Shown: positions 37,427 to 46,352 of the stretch, one piece after another | How positions within the stretch are numbered: the first letter of the stretch is position 1 | Layout: each line of letters begins with the position of its first letter | Source: Legionella parisiensis | GTDB lineage: Bacteria > Pseudomonadota > Gammaproteobacteria > Legionellales > Legionellaceae | Direction of reading: 5' to 3' | Length of the DNA: 64,000 nucleotides | NCBI RefSeq assembly: GCF_001467945.1 | Contig: NZ_LNYQ01000013.1 | Location: forward strand, 1,897,920 to 1,961,919 | Program-made: the position numbers and the translations under genes | The notes under the pieces: model-generated | Database searches by the model: none | What the model saw: the letters and a program-made list of their open reading frames with translations, nothing else | Told to the model about the DNA's origin: nothing

Positions 37427-37801
37427 TCAAAGCTCCTGCATGCCCAATGAGGTTGAAGACATGTTAACTTAAAAAAGCTAACATTATTTACTAATCTATT
37501 CAAGCAATTAGAGCTGTTGCAAGCATTTTACCCAAGATATTTATGATAAGGTGGAACATATTGGTTCTATTGTTAAATACATTGAGCAATTTTGATAACC
37601 ACATTTACACCCAAAATATTGAACCTTTAAATTTACCCAGAGGTTCAAATAATCTTAGAAGATCAACCCCAACCTCCTTGCTCTAACCGAAAGTTTCGCA
37701 CTTATATACTTAAAATTTCAAACAAAAATGAGCTTCCCATCGCTGGAAGAATGATTAATAATAGAAATGAATTATTTATTGATAAAGATAGGATAAAAAT
37801 C
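37427..37801. other. Divergent intergenic region between fimV and the small membrane gene
   Basis: 375 AT-rich bases. The visible structure is an 8-base perfect dyad, TTGAACCT (37619-37626) and AGGTTCAA (37641-37648), which could be an operator or hairpin. The next frame opens at 37751, ahead of its better start at 37802. Confidence 0.4.
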
Positions 37802-38065
37802 ATGGAATTTACCAAAATTAATCCGCTTGCTATAGCAATATCTATTAGTATTTTATCAGCAATCGGTTCATTTTTTATGGGTGTAGCAGCTTTTGTTCTT
37901 TATACAGGAAAACCCATAGTAGCCATGGTTGGGAGTATATATCTTTCATATAATCCCTCTATGGCTAATGCAGGTCTTGGTGCAGCTATAGTACTTATGA
38001 ATACTTTTATTGGTAGTTATATTGCTGCTTGGATATATAACTTTCTGCTTGATTACATTAGATAA
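37802..38065 (+). CDS. Small membrane protein, paralogue of 40119-40412
   Basis: An 87-residue protein with two or three hydrophobic segments: LAIAISISILSAIGSFFMGV, a central GKPIVAMVGSIYLSYNPS, and GAAIVLMNTFIGSYIAAWIY. The pattern resembles small proteins annotated as DUF5676 or 'bacteriophage holin', but no phage genes are near, so a holin role is doubtful. The ATG at 37802 follows AGGAT at good spacing, whereas the upstream extension to 37751 is polar. Its 3' end overlaps the convergent gene at 38058 by 8 bases. A similar gene lies on the other side of that gene. Confidence 0.65.
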   Translation: MEFTKINPLAIAISISILSAIGSFFMGVAAFVLYTGKPIVAMVGSIYLSYNPSMANAGLGAAIVLMNTFIGSYIAAWIYNFLLDYIR

Positions 38066-39860
38066 CTGTTGGCTCACGAGTATCGTGGTTTGCTACACCA
38101 TGATAAGTGGAAGCAGTATAACATTCTTCAATAGAAATAAAGTCAAACCAACAAGTCTGCAGTAACATTAAAGTTTTGTATCCCATTTCAATGTTAGTTG
38201 CCAGTAATTGTTCAATGACTAATTCTAAATGTTCATGTTGAAGCACAGGGGTTGATTTCGGCTTTTCCTTGCACATTTTGGCAAACATTGTATGAAATCG
38301 TTCTTCTACCATTTTGGGGACCGTCGAATTACCATCAAAAATACGATGATCAGCACTGATAGAAACTGGCAACATATCCCTAGGTTCAAATGAGTGAGTT
38401 TCATTTTGCCAAATAGGTTTTCGCTCAACTTCCATTATAGTAAATCTCATAGATTCAGTTTTACGAAGAGGTGCCATGGACTGGGTATAACCAAAAACAC
38501 CAATATTACTTAGTGTAATATAAGGAGTTCCTGCGAGAGGATAAGGATAGGTGTTATAAGCATATTCATAAACCATGTCCTTCATAAGTTGTTGAACACG
38601 CGGATTTGTTTTTTCCAATTGCTCACGCTTTTTGTAACAATAAACCATCATATGAACAATAGACCGAATTTTTGCAGATAACTCATAAAAACTAAGATTA
38701 TGACAATTTTCAAAAACAATCGTGCCTAAATGATCACCACATCCTGGTAACATGACTACAAGACCAACATACGCCTCTTTCGTTTGGAAGATTGTTCTAA
38801 AACTCAAGTAGTTTCTAAAAGAATCTGATAATGTCATCCAAGAACTTACTGTTTGCAGCATTAAAGTAGTCAAGGTCTCCGAAGCGAATTTTTTATTAAA
38901 AAAATCAAGGCAAGAGATATCGATACTAAACTGGCCCGTCATGGTTGGATCACTTGGACCATCCCACTGGGTCATGAACACTTTTCGAATTGGAGTCATT
39001 TCAACTTGCCGATTTGACTCGGTATAATTCTGCACTCTTGGTAATACCTCGTCCGCAAACTCTATGAAATTTTTCCAATTCTCACTGGGCTCGAGATTTA
39101 CTTTACTCAGTTGCTGTGTATGTTTGTTATGTAGTGATTCTTTAAAATGAATAACCCCTTCAACACCTAATAAGGCGCACACTGAAGACATATATTTATA
39201 TTGCATAAAAATATTGGTTATCAACTGCTCTTCCAGATAAGCAATTTTCGGCTTGATTTCATCAACATTTGGCAAACCAATATCACGATATAATTCCGCT
39301 TCACATACATGGCGATGTTCATCCTCAAGAATCGTTGTGAACACTTTCGGCGCAACACCATAACGGTGTAAACTTTCAAAAATTTCTTCAATCCAACCTT
39401 CACCAATAAGATTAAGTAACATAATCGCTACTTTGGGACAACTTTCATTACGAATAAAGTTACATATGATTTCAATATGAGGGCTGTATGGAGGCGGGGA
39501 AGCATAAGGAGCACAGAGCATGTAAACAATTTTAGTGAAAACCAAACCATGAAATATTTCGTCAAGTAACTGCTGACGCATGCGCTCTCTATATTCAACA
39601 GTTGACATTTTTGATTCAAATTTCAGAGGAATTTGAACTGCTAATACTTCAAGCTGTGCTAAAAGTGAAAAAGTGTAAATATAAAAAAGTTTATCTGATT
39701 TAAGTTCAAAAGGTAAACCATCGCAAAATAACTCATTTAATCTATTTTTTATGAGTTGTTTCTCATCTGCAGTAATCTTGTTCCACCCTTCTAAAATCCA
39801 TTTTTCCGCACCCCAAGATGGTCTAAGTAATTCAGTAAGTTCATCCACGATATTTACCAT
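38058..39860 (-). CDS. Ferritin-like diiron domain fused to an E2-type acyltransferase domain
   Basis: A 600-residue protein. The N-terminal 250 residues look like a four-helix ferritin-like domain with all expected ligands: Glu71 (AQLEVLAV), Glu101-x-x-His104 (DEIFHGLV), Glu154 or nearby (GEGWIEEIF), and Glu179-x-x-His182 (LEDEHRHV). Residues 290-525 resemble the catalytic domain of 2-oxoacid dehydrogenase E2: FMTQWDGPSD, ITLSNIGVFGYTQ, and the active-site motif ADHRIFDGN with His near 501. The lipoyl and E1/E3-binding domains of a true E2 are absent, and no E1 or E3 gene is near. The last 75 residues match nothing known to me. Substrate unknown. Confidence 0.7.
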   Translation of the reverse strand: MVNIVDELTELLRPSWGAEKWILEGWNKITADEKQLIKNRLNELFCDGLPFELKSDKLFYIYTFSLLAQLEVLAVQIPLKFESKMSTVEYRERMRQQLLDEIFHGLVFTKIVYMLCAPYASPPPYSPHIEIICNFIRNESCPKVAIMLLNLIGEGWIEEIFESLHRYGVAPKVFTTILEDEHRHVCEAELYRDIGLPNVDEIKPKIAYLEEQLITNIFMQYKYMSSVCALLGVEGVIHFKESLHNKHTQQLSKVNLEPSENWKNFIEFADEVLPRVQNYTESNRQVEMTPIRKVFMTQWDGPSDPTMTGQFSIDISCLDFFNKKFASETLTTLMLQTVSSWMTLSDSFRNYLSFRTIFQTKEAYVGLVVMLPGCGDHLGTIVFENCHNLSFYELSAKIRSIVHMMVYCYKKREQLEKTNPRVQQLMKDMVYEYAYNTYPYPLAGTPYITLSNIGVFGYTQSMAPLRKTESMRFTIMEVERKPIWQNETHSFEPRDMLPVSISADHRIFDGNSTVPKMVEERFHTMFAKMCKEKPKSTPVLQHEHLELVIEQLLATNIEMGYKTLMLLQTCWFDFISIEECYTASTYHGVANHDTREPTVI

Positions 39861-39994
39861 AAAATCAAAGGTTTTTCAGTATAGACATAGCAAGCGTATG
39901 AGTCAATCATACTTTATAGCAAAACTATTTACTCATTTAATTCGGCTTCTTCAGCAAGTGAAAGTGCCCGTATTTTCAGGATTTTTTTCTTTTT

Positions 39995-40029
39995 GGCCCA
40001 AGCTGCCGACATGGAACAGAACACCCTAG
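39995..40029. repeat. Degenerate half copy of the palindromic repeat
   Basis: This stretch (GGCCCAAGCTGCCGACATGG and onward) is about 75 percent alike to the right arm of the palindrome at 53279-53310, including the ending CCCTAG. The partner arm is not clear. Confidence 0.4.
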
Positions 40030-40118
40030 TTTATCTTAGACGATAGCATCCCTTCCCATGACCATCATAATGATGAATAATGGGATGTATCATTAGGAAA
40101 ATGAATAGGATAACTATC

Positions 40119-40412
40119 ATGAAATTTGGCAAAATAGATCCAATTGCTTTAGGAGTATCTCTTGGTGCTTTTTCAGGAGTATCTACTTTTTTTATGGGAT
40201 TAATGCTGTTACTTTTTAATAAAGGGAAACCTTTTAATGGTATCATGGGAACAATGTATTTTAACTATGATCTTTCCTTTATCGAATGTTTACTCGGCGG
40301 AATTGGCGCTTTTATTAGTACCTTTATTAGTAGTTATCTCATTGCCTGGGCCTACAATTTTCTGGATAAACAGCTTAACAACAAAGTACTCGTTGATAAA
40401 AGCAACCTCTAA
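40119..40412 (+). CDS. Small membrane protein, paralogue of 37802-38065
   Basis: A 97-residue protein with the same plan as the gene at 37802: opening FGKIDPIALGVSLGAFSGVS versus FTKINPLAIAISISILSAIG, a shared GKPF/GKPI turn followed by MGTMYFNYD versus VGSIYLSYN, and an ending SSYLIAWAYNFL versus GSYIAAWIYNFL. A charged C-terminal tail is added. The ATG at 40119 follows TAGGAT at proper spacing. Possible DUF5676-type protein; function unknown. Confidence 0.65.
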   Translation: MKFGKIDPIALGVSLGAFSGVSTFFMGLMLLLFNKGKPFNGIMGTMYFNYDLSFIECLLGGIGAFISTFISSYLIAWAYNFLDKQLNNKVLVDKSNL

Positions 40413-40565
40413 GAAAACTCAGTATTTAATCTCATTTTTATAGAAACTAAAAGTAGTTTTTGGAGTCCTGAAAATTTTGGATAATTACTCTAGACTCCAT
40501 TAATTCTATTGCATTACCTGACCCTCTAATTCATAATTAAAGCCTTTTATTTCTTCTGGTTAACT

Positions 40566-41417
40566 ATGTCAGCATCATTGATTGATGGAAAGGTGGTCGC
40601 CTCTCTTCGTAGAGAAGAATTAAAACACCGCGTGGATGATTATATACAAATGAAACATCGTGCCCCAGGGCTTGCGGTGGTTCTCATAGGCAATGATCCT
40701 GCTTCTACTGTGTATGTAGCCAATAAGCGAAAAGCGTGTGCCGAAGTAGGTATTATCTCTCATTCTTATGATCTACCCGAAGAAACAACCCACGATGAAT
40801 TAATCAGACTTATTGATGAGTTAAATTGCGCTGAACAAATAGATGGAATTCTAATTCAATTACCATTACCCAAACATATTAATGAACGTGTCATTATTGA
40901 ACACATCAAACCGGAAAAGGATGTTGATGGTTTTCATCCTTATAATTTAGGGCGGCTCGCTCAGCGCAATCCATTATTACGCCCATGTACGCCTCTTGGC
41001 ATAATCAACCTACTAGAACACTATCAACTCGAAGTTAAAAGAAAACATGCTCTTGTCATTGGTGCATCGAATATTGTAGGTCGTCCTATGAGTTTAGAAT
41101 TACTTCTTGCCGGGGCAACAGTCACCATAGCCCATAAATTCACGCAGCAATTAGAAAAATTAGTACATATAGCCGACCTTGTCATCATTGCAACAGGTAA
41201 AATGGATATTATTGATTGCGAGTGGCTTAATAAAGAGCAGATAATTATAGATGTGGGTATCCATCGTTTGTCCGATGGTAGTATTAGAGGCGATATAGAT
41301 TTTAAAAAAGCGGTAAACAAAGTCTCATGGATTACACCTGTACCCGGGGGAGTTGGTCCAATGACTATCGTGACGTTGCTTGAAAATACATTAAAAGCTG
41401 CAACGTTAGAAAAATAA
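40566..41417 (+). CDS. folD: Methylene-THF dehydrogenase/cyclohydrolase FolD
   Basis: Bifunctional one-carbon enzyme of 283 residues that makes 10-formyl-THF via NADP. The catalytic Lys is in [16 protein letters not shown], and signatures [31 protein letters not shown] and [12 protein letters not shown] are all present. Length is standard. It is a single gene with its own region upstream; a small dyad CTGGTT/AACCAG follows at 41443-41460. Confidence 0.97.
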   Translation: MSASLIDGKVVASLRREELKHRVDDYIQMKHRAPGLAVVLIGNDPASTVYVANKRKACAEVGIISHSYDLPEETTHDELIRLIDELNCAEQIDGILIQLPLPKHINERVIIEHIKPEKDVDGFHPYNLGRLAQRNPLLRPCTPLGIINLLEHYQLEVKRKHALVIGASNIVGRPMSLELLLAGATVTIAHKFTQQLEKLVHIADLVIIATGKMDIIDCEWLNKEQIIIDVGIHRLSDGSIRGDIDFKKAVNKVSWITPVPGGVGPMTIVTLLENTLKAATLEK

Positions 41418-41508
41418 AATACACAGACTATACCTTTACAGGCTGGTTACCTGCAACCAGAAAGATGCTTCAACAGTCCTGGCCGTAAGCAGCCAAGCTA
41501 TATAAAAA

Positions 41509-41706
41509 TTACTTATCTAAAACATCCCAATCAAAATCCCCGCTCAACTCATCAAAATCATCTTTGAATTCTTCTTTCAAACGTTTACGCTCCAACTTTT
41601 CCTCCAGCAAACGTCTAACGTTTTTTCTATGCGTGGTAGACTCAATATCATCATCATAATTATAATCAGAGAATGATTGGTCATCATAATCTTCGTGAAG
41701 ATCCAT
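41509..41706 (-). CDS. Small acidic protein (PA3496-like)
   Basis: A 65-residue protein with an Asp-rich start (DLHEDYDDQSFSDYNYDDD), a central basic helix (RKNVRRLLEEKLERKRLKEE) and an acidic end. This resembles the small PA3496 family called putative envelope-integrity proteins, but the match is by composition and helix pattern only. GGGGAAAG lies upstream of the ATG. It is divergent from rlmJ. Confidence 0.55.
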   Translation of the reverse strand: MDLHEDYDDQSFSDYNYDDDIESTTHRKNVRRLLEEKLERKRLKEEFKDDFDELSGDFDWDVLDK

Positions 41707-41774
41707 AGCTTTCCCCTTTTATACTCTCTTAAAAAGAGTATAGTAGACATTTAGAAAAATGCTTTAGGAATAAC

Positions 41775-42608
41775 ATGCTCAGTTATCAACACGGATATCA
41801 TGCAGGTAATTTTGCTGATGTCATCAAACATATTGCTTTAACCCGTCTTTTGAATTACCTAAAACTGAAAGATAAACCTATATTTTATCTTGAAACACAT
41901 TCAGGGAAAGGCTTATATGACTTAAAAAATAAACAGGCAGAAAAAACACAAGAATACAAACAAGGGATCCAACCAATTTGGCTTGAAAGAAACTCCCTAC
42001 CCCCTGCCTTTCAAGACTATCTTCAGGTAATTACACTCCTTAATCCTTCTGGTGCATTAAGACATTATCCTGGTTCACCTTTTATAGCGATCAACATGCT
42101 ACGAATGCAAGATAGAATGTATTTTTGTGAACTTCATCCAAGAGAGTTTGAATTGATGTGCCAGCTTCCTCGCTTGAATAAAAAAGTACATTTCAGTAAT
42201 ACTGACGGTATTGCCTCGATGAACGCATTACTGCCGCCACAAGAAAAAAGAGGACTCATTTTTATTGACCCTTCGTTTGAAGTAAAAGAAGAATATAAAG
42301 AAATTCCGCTATCAATTAAACACGCATATTCCCGTTTTGCCACGGGAGTATTCTGTCTTTGGTATCCACTGGTCAATAAAAGATTAACTGATAAACTTAA
42401 TCGAAACATGAAAGAAATCCAGGCAAAAAATGCTTTACATATTGAGTTTAACCTGACTACAGCGTTAATGGAGGGTATGTCAGGTTGTGGATTATGGATA
42501 ATTAATCCACCATTTACTTTAGCTGAAGAAATGAAAACTGTATTAAATTCACTTAAAGCGTATTTTAATCCAGGCATTTCTACTTATACCATTAAGGCCT
42601 ATTCATGA
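41775..42608 (+). CDS. rlmJ: 23S rRNA (adenine2030-N6)-methyltransferase RlmJ
   Basis: SAM-dependent methyltransferase of 277 residues. The N-terminus [19 protein letters not shown] is the RlmJ signature, and [14 protein letters not shown] forms part of the SAM site. The catalytic motif, normally DPPY in this family, reads IDPSFE here, so one Pro is replaced by Ser and the Tyr by Phe. The C-terminus is slightly shorter than in E. coli. Its stop overlaps the gloB ATG by 4 bases. Confidence 0.9.
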   Translation: MLSYQHGYHAGNFADVIKHIALTRLLNYLKLKDKPIFYLETHSGKGLYDLKNKQAEKTQEYKQGIQPIWLERNSLPPAFQDYLQVITLLNPSGALRHYPGSPFIAINMLRMQDRMYFCELHPREFELMCQLPRLNKKVHFSNTDGIASMNALLPPQEKRGLIFIDPSFEVKEEYKEIPLSIKHAYSRFATGVFCLWYPLVNKRLTDKLNRNMKEIQAKNALHIEFNLTTALMEGMSGCGLWIINPPFTLAEEMKTVLNSLKAYFNPGISTYTIKAYS

Positions 42609-43369
42609 CTATTTTTCCAATTCCTGCATTTTCAGATAATTACATTTGGGCAATTATTGATAAAAAAGAAGGAGTATTTGATTGCGTTGATCCAGGTGAT
42701 GCAGAACCCGTAGTACAATTTGCACAGGCAAACCAGCTAAAATTGCGTTCTATTTTATTAACTCACCACCATCAGGATCATATTGGCGGCGTAAGTCAAT
42801 TACTCCAATCCTATCATTCATGTACTGTTTATGGTCCAAATGATCCGCGCATCCCCTATGTAAATAATACATTACAAGAACATCAAACCATTCAAGTTGG
42901 AAAATGTGTATTCAAAATTCTATTTAATCCAGGACATACCTCAAGCCATATTAGTTATTATGAGCCCAAGCATGAATTATTGTTTTGCGGCGATACGCTT
43001 TTTTCTGCAGGTTGTGGACGTGTTTTTGACGGGACAATGGATCAGCTCCATCAATCGTTACATCTTTTCAAAACCTTACCTCCTGCTACGAAAATATTTT
43101 GCGCTCATGAATATACTCAGCAGAATTTACGCTTTGCCCAAGCTGTAGAACCGAATAACACTGCGATCGAACAATACTTACAAAAAATACATCACTCAAA
43201 AAATCGATGCACACTCCCATCGACTTTGGAACTGGAATTATCAATTAATCCTTTTTTACGCACTGATCAACCCGAAGTACAAAAATACGCCTTAAAACAT
43301 GGAGCAGCATCAAATAATTCATTAGAAATGTTTAAGGTTTTAAGAGAAGAAAAAAACTTATTCAACTAA
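42605..43369 (+). CDS. gloB: Hydroxyacylglutathione hydrolase (glyoxalase II)
   Basis: Metallo-beta-lactamase-fold enzyme of 254 residues that hydrolyses S-D-lactoylglutathione in methylglyoxal detoxification. The metal site is [11 protein letters not shown], with further ligands in [24 protein letters not shown] and [14 protein letters not shown]. The C-terminal glutathione-binding helices are present. It is translationally coupled to rlmJ and followed by a hairpin. Confidence 0.95.
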   Translation: MTIFPIPAFSDNYIWAIIDKKEGVFDCVDPGDAEPVVQFAQANQLKLRSILLTHHHQDHIGGVSQLLQSYHSCTVYGPNDPRIPYVNNTLQEHQTIQVGKCVFKILFNPGHTSSHISYYEPKHELLFCGDTLFSAGCGRVFDGTMDQLHQSLHLFKTLPPATKIFCAHEYTQQNLRFAQAVEPNNTAIEQYLQKIHHSKNRCTLPSTLELELSINPFLRTDQPEVQKYALKHGAASNNSLEMFKVLREEKNLFN

Positions 43370-43390
43370 TTACCCAGAGAGATTCAATTT

Positions 43391-43426
43391 AAACCCTTAT
43401 GAATTGATTAAGTGCAATGAGGGTTT
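43391..43426 (+). terminator. Hairpin after gloB
   Basis: AAACCCTTAT (43391-43400) pairs with ATGAGGGTTT (43417-43426), with one wobble and a 16-base loop. It lies 22 bases after the gloB stop. No long T-tract follows. Confidence 0.5.
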
Positions 43427-43484
43427 AATCCCATAAGTAATTTTAGTACACTCGATAGTTAATTATATTCATAGGTAATTACCA

Positions 43485-44918
43485 TTGAAATTTAAGTTTT
43501 TCAAAATAAAAGCTTTTTTATTCTGTTTACTCATTTTTTTTGGCATTACTAATGCGACTTCAGCATATACAGCTGATGCCTGGGAAGTATTACGTGCTCA
43601 ATTCTCCTTAAATCATGAAACATCGCGTGCAGAAGTACAGGAGCAAATCCGCTGGTTTATAGCTCATCCAGGTTTTCTTAATAAAGTATGCCATCAGTCG
43701 GAACCCTACCTTTATCATATTATTGCCGAAGTAAAAAAAAGAAATCTCCCCGGTGAGTTGGCTCTTTTGCCCATGATTGAAAGTGCTTTTGATCCCTTTG
43801 CTTATTCTGTAGCTGGTGCCGCTGGATTATGGCAACTAATGCCACAAACTGGTGCGGGTTTAGGATTAAAACAAGATTGGTGGTTTGATGCGCGACGCAG
43901 CATCAGCTCCTCAACCGATGCAGCACTCAACTATTTGCTTTATCTCAATAAATTCTTTAATGGCAATTGGGTTCTCGCCATAGCGGCTTATGATGCGGGG
44001 GAAGGTACTATAGATCGAGCAATCAAGGCAACAGGTGGACGTGCCCGAAGCTTTTGGGATTTAACTGTGCCAAGAGAAACTCAAACTTATGTTCCTCGCC
44101 TGCTTGCCTTAGCAGAAATCATTAAAAGCCCATCACAATATAATTTAGCACTACCTGAAATAGCCTATCTTCCTTATTTTGTGGAAGTGAATATAGGAAG
44201 CCCAATTGATTTAAACCATGCCGCCAAAATGGCAGGAATCAGTTATAAAGAGTTAATCAAATTAAATCCTGGTTTTAACCGATGGACTACCGCCCCCGAT
44301 AAACCAATTAAATTACTCATCCCTGCTGAAAAAGTACATCAATTTAATTTAAACCTTGCTAACCTCCCCGCAGAAAAACGTGTAAGCTGGGAAAAACATA
44401 TAGTGCAACCCGGTGACAACTTGGATAATATAGCTGTTAGATATCACACTACAGTGAATTTAATTAAACAGCTAAATCAGCTCACAACAAATCGTGTTGA
44501 ACCTAATCAATTCCTTTTAATTCCGAGCACCAGAAATGCCCCTGCCGTTGTTAAAAAGGAGCCCTCTGTTCCCGTCATACCATTAGAGCATCAAATTGCT
44601 GTACCACAATATCATCGTGTTATTCATATTGTTCAAGAAAATGAGACGTTTCAGACTCTGATAAAAACTTATGGTGTCAGTACTGCAGACATCCAAATAT
44701 GGAATAAATTGGCGAGAAATCAACCGTTAAAATACGGTCAGCAACTCGTGATCTGGAAAAAAGTACATCAACCCATTCAGTATATTGTCAAAAAAGGCGA
44801 TAGTCTCAGTTCTATAGCCCGACAGCATAAAACACAAATAGAGCACATTATTGCATTAAATCCTGGCCTTAAACGAAATGATCCCTTATATAGTGGGCAA
44901 AAAATATTTGTTGGCTAA
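43485..44918 (+). CDS. mltD: Membrane-bound lytic transglycosylase D with three LysM domains
   Basis: Periplasmic peptidoglycan-cleaving enzyme of 477 residues. A signal segment (FKIKAFLFCLLIFFGITNAT) leads to an SLT domain with catalytic Glu99 in LLPMIESAFDPFAYS, plus AAGLWQLMP and AIAAYDAGEG. Three LysM domains follow at about 303-348, 380-424 and 432-477, the last opening YIVKKGDSLSSIA. The only start that keeps the signal peptide is a TTG at 43485, preceded by TAGGT about 9 bases upstream; no in-frame ATG lies before the catalytic region. No lipobox Cys is obvious, unlike E. coli MltD. Confidence 0.92.
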   Translation: MKFKFFKIKAFLFCLLIFFGITNATSAYTADAWEVLRAQFSLNHETSRAEVQEQIRWFIAHPGFLNKVCHQSEPYLYHIIAEVKKRNLPGELALLPMIESAFDPFAYSVAGAAGLWQLMPQTGAGLGLKQDWWFDARRSISSSTDAALNYLLYLNKFFNGNWVLAIAAYDAGEGTIDRAIKATGGRARSFWDLTVPRETQTYVPRLLALAEIIKSPSQYNLALPEIAYLPYFVEVNIGSPIDLNHAAKMAGISYKELIKLNPGFNRWTTAPDKPIKLLIPAEKVHQFNLNLANLPAEKRVSWEKHIVQPGDNLDNIAVRYHTTVNLIKQLNQLTTNRVEPNQFLLIPSTRNAPAVVKKEPSVPVIPLEHQIAVPQYHRVIHIVQENETFQTLIKTYGVSTADIQIWNKLARNQPLKYGQQLVIWKKVHQPIQYIVKKGDSLSSIARQHKTQIEHIIALNPGLKRNDPLYSGQKIFVG

Positions 44919-45079
44919 TTAATCTACTGTTGCAAAACTCAAGTCACTATGGAATTTTAGTATCCATCATCATCTTGCTTAAGAACCAAACCAATCGATT
45001 TAATGAACCCATAGTGGCTCATTATTAACAATTATTTTTCATTTCTGGTATAAAGCAAGGAGGAGAGCACGAAAACTTG

Positions 45080-45088
45080 TGTTATAAT
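45080..45088 (+). promoter_or_regulatory. Extended -10 promoter of ispZ-pmrAB
   Basis: TGTTATAAT is a perfect extended -10 element, 32 bases before the ispZ ATG. No good -35 box is visible, which is usual for extended -10 promoters. Confidence 0.5.
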
Positions 45089-45120
45089 CTAAGTAACTTT
45101 TTTTTATTGTATTTATATAT

Positions 45121-45666
45121 ATGAAATTACTATTTGATTTTTTTCCTATAGTTTTATTTTTTATAGTATACAAATTTTTTGGTATCTATACTGCGACAGC
45201 TATTGCTATGATTGCCTCTTTAGGCCAAGTAGCTTTTTACCGATTAAAATTCCAGCATTACGAAAAAATGCATTTAATTAGCCTTGCAATCATTATGGTC
45301 TTAGGAGGAGCTACCCTCTTTTTCCACAACCCATGGTTTATTAAATGGAAACCAACAGGTATTTATTGGCTTTCTGCTTTGGTATTTTTTAGTTCAGGTT
45401 ATATTGGTAGCAAACCATTGATCCAGAAAATGATGGAAGCCAATGTAACTCTTCCTAGAAAAATCTGGCATAGATTGAATTTTGCCTGGGTGTTGTTTTT
45501 TATTTTAATGGGCGCAGTAAATATCTATGTTGCCTATAATTTTAATACTGATGCTTGGGTTAACTTTAAGTTATTTGGTGGGGTTGGTTTTACTCTGCTT
45601 TTTGTATTGATTCAAGCTTTTTATCTAACAAAACATATGGATGAGACTGGCCTTGAAAAACAATAG
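45121..45666 (+). CDS. yciB: Intracellular septation protein A (YciB/IspZ)
   Basis: Inner-membrane protein of 181 residues with five or six hydrophobic segments, involved in cell-envelope synthesis and septation. Family signatures are [20 protein letters not shown] at the start, [20 protein letters not shown] in the middle, and [19 protein letters not shown] near the end. It lies 8 bases before pmrA, so the two probably share a transcript. Confidence 0.95.
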   Translation: MKLLFDFFPIVLFFIVYKFFGIYTATAIAMIASLGQVAFYRLKFQHYEKMHLISLAIIMVLGGATLFFHNPWFIKWKPTGIYWLSALVFFSSGYIGSKPLIQKMMEANVTLPRKIWHRLNFAWVLFFILMGAVNIYVAYNFNTDAWVNFKLFGGVGFTLLFVLIQAFYLTKHMDETGLEKQ

Positions 45667-45674
45667 GAGCAAGA

Positions 45675-46352
45675 ATGAGACTATTGCTAGTTGAAGACGA
45701 CGAATTACTTGGGGATGCGGTCAAAACCGGCTTAACCCAATTTGGTTATATTGTAGATTGGCTTAGAGATGGTGAAGCTGCTCGGGCCGCGTTAAAATCT
45801 GAATCCTTTGAGCTAATTATTTTAGATTTAGGTTTACCTAAACTCTCTGGACTCGCATTGTTACAGAGTATACGCCATGATGGCAATCCAACTCCCGTTA
45901 TTATTTTAACAGCCCGGGAATCCGTTGAAGATCGCGTAAAAGGTTTAGATAGTGGGGCAGATGATTATTTGATTAAACCTTTTGATCTTAATGAACTTAG
46001 TGCCAGAATCAGAGCCCTGGTCAGACGCTCACAAGGCCGTGCTGATTCTGTACTGCAATATAGAAATATTACTCTTGATCCTGCTGCTCACTCAGTATTT
46101 GTTGACGATGTTTTAGTTAATGTTCCACGTAGAGAGTTTGCGCTATTGCAAAAACTTCTAGAAAACAGTGGCCAGGTTTTATCTCGCGAACAACTTATGC
46201 AAAGTATATATGGATGGGAAGAAGACGTAGATAGTAACGCGCTGGAAGTTCATATACATAATCTACGTAAAAAACTTAATGCCAATTTTATTCGCACAAT
46301 TAGAGGTGTTGGATATATGGCAGAAAAAAATGATGGTATTCCTGTATCGTGA
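45675..46352 (+). CDS. pmrA: Response regulator PmrA (OmpR family)
   Basis: DNA-binding response regulator of 225 residues. The receiver domain has the acidic pocket LLVEDDE, phospho-accepting Asp51 (IILDLGLPK) and Lys in DYLIKPFD. The C-terminal winged helix ends with NALEVHIHNLRKKL and TIRGVGYMA. AGGAG precedes the ATG. In Legionella PmrA activates many Dot/Icm effector genes; the QseB/PmrA-type sequence, the adjoining kinase and the ispZ context support that identity, though a QseB label would fit the family too. The stop overlaps pmrB by 4 bases. Confidence 0.88.
   Translation: MRLLLVEDDELLGDAVKTGLTQFGYIVDWLRDGEAARAALKSESFELIILDLGLPKLSGLALLQSIRHDGNPTPVIILTARESVEDRVKGLDSGADDYLIKPFDLNELSARIRALVRRSQGRADSVLQYRNITLDPAAHSVFVDDVLVNVPRREFALLQKLLENSGQVLSREQLMQSIYGWEEDVDSNALEVHIHNLRKKLNANFIRTIRGVGYMAEKNDGIPVS

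Noticed and set aside
37802..40412. Prophage lysis module, because of the holin-like small proteins
   Set aside because: No endolysin, integrase or structural phage genes are near, and the central gene is an enzyme-like fusion.
41443..41460. Terminator after folD (CTGGTT/AACCAG)
   Set aside because: The stem is only six pairs and no T-run follows.
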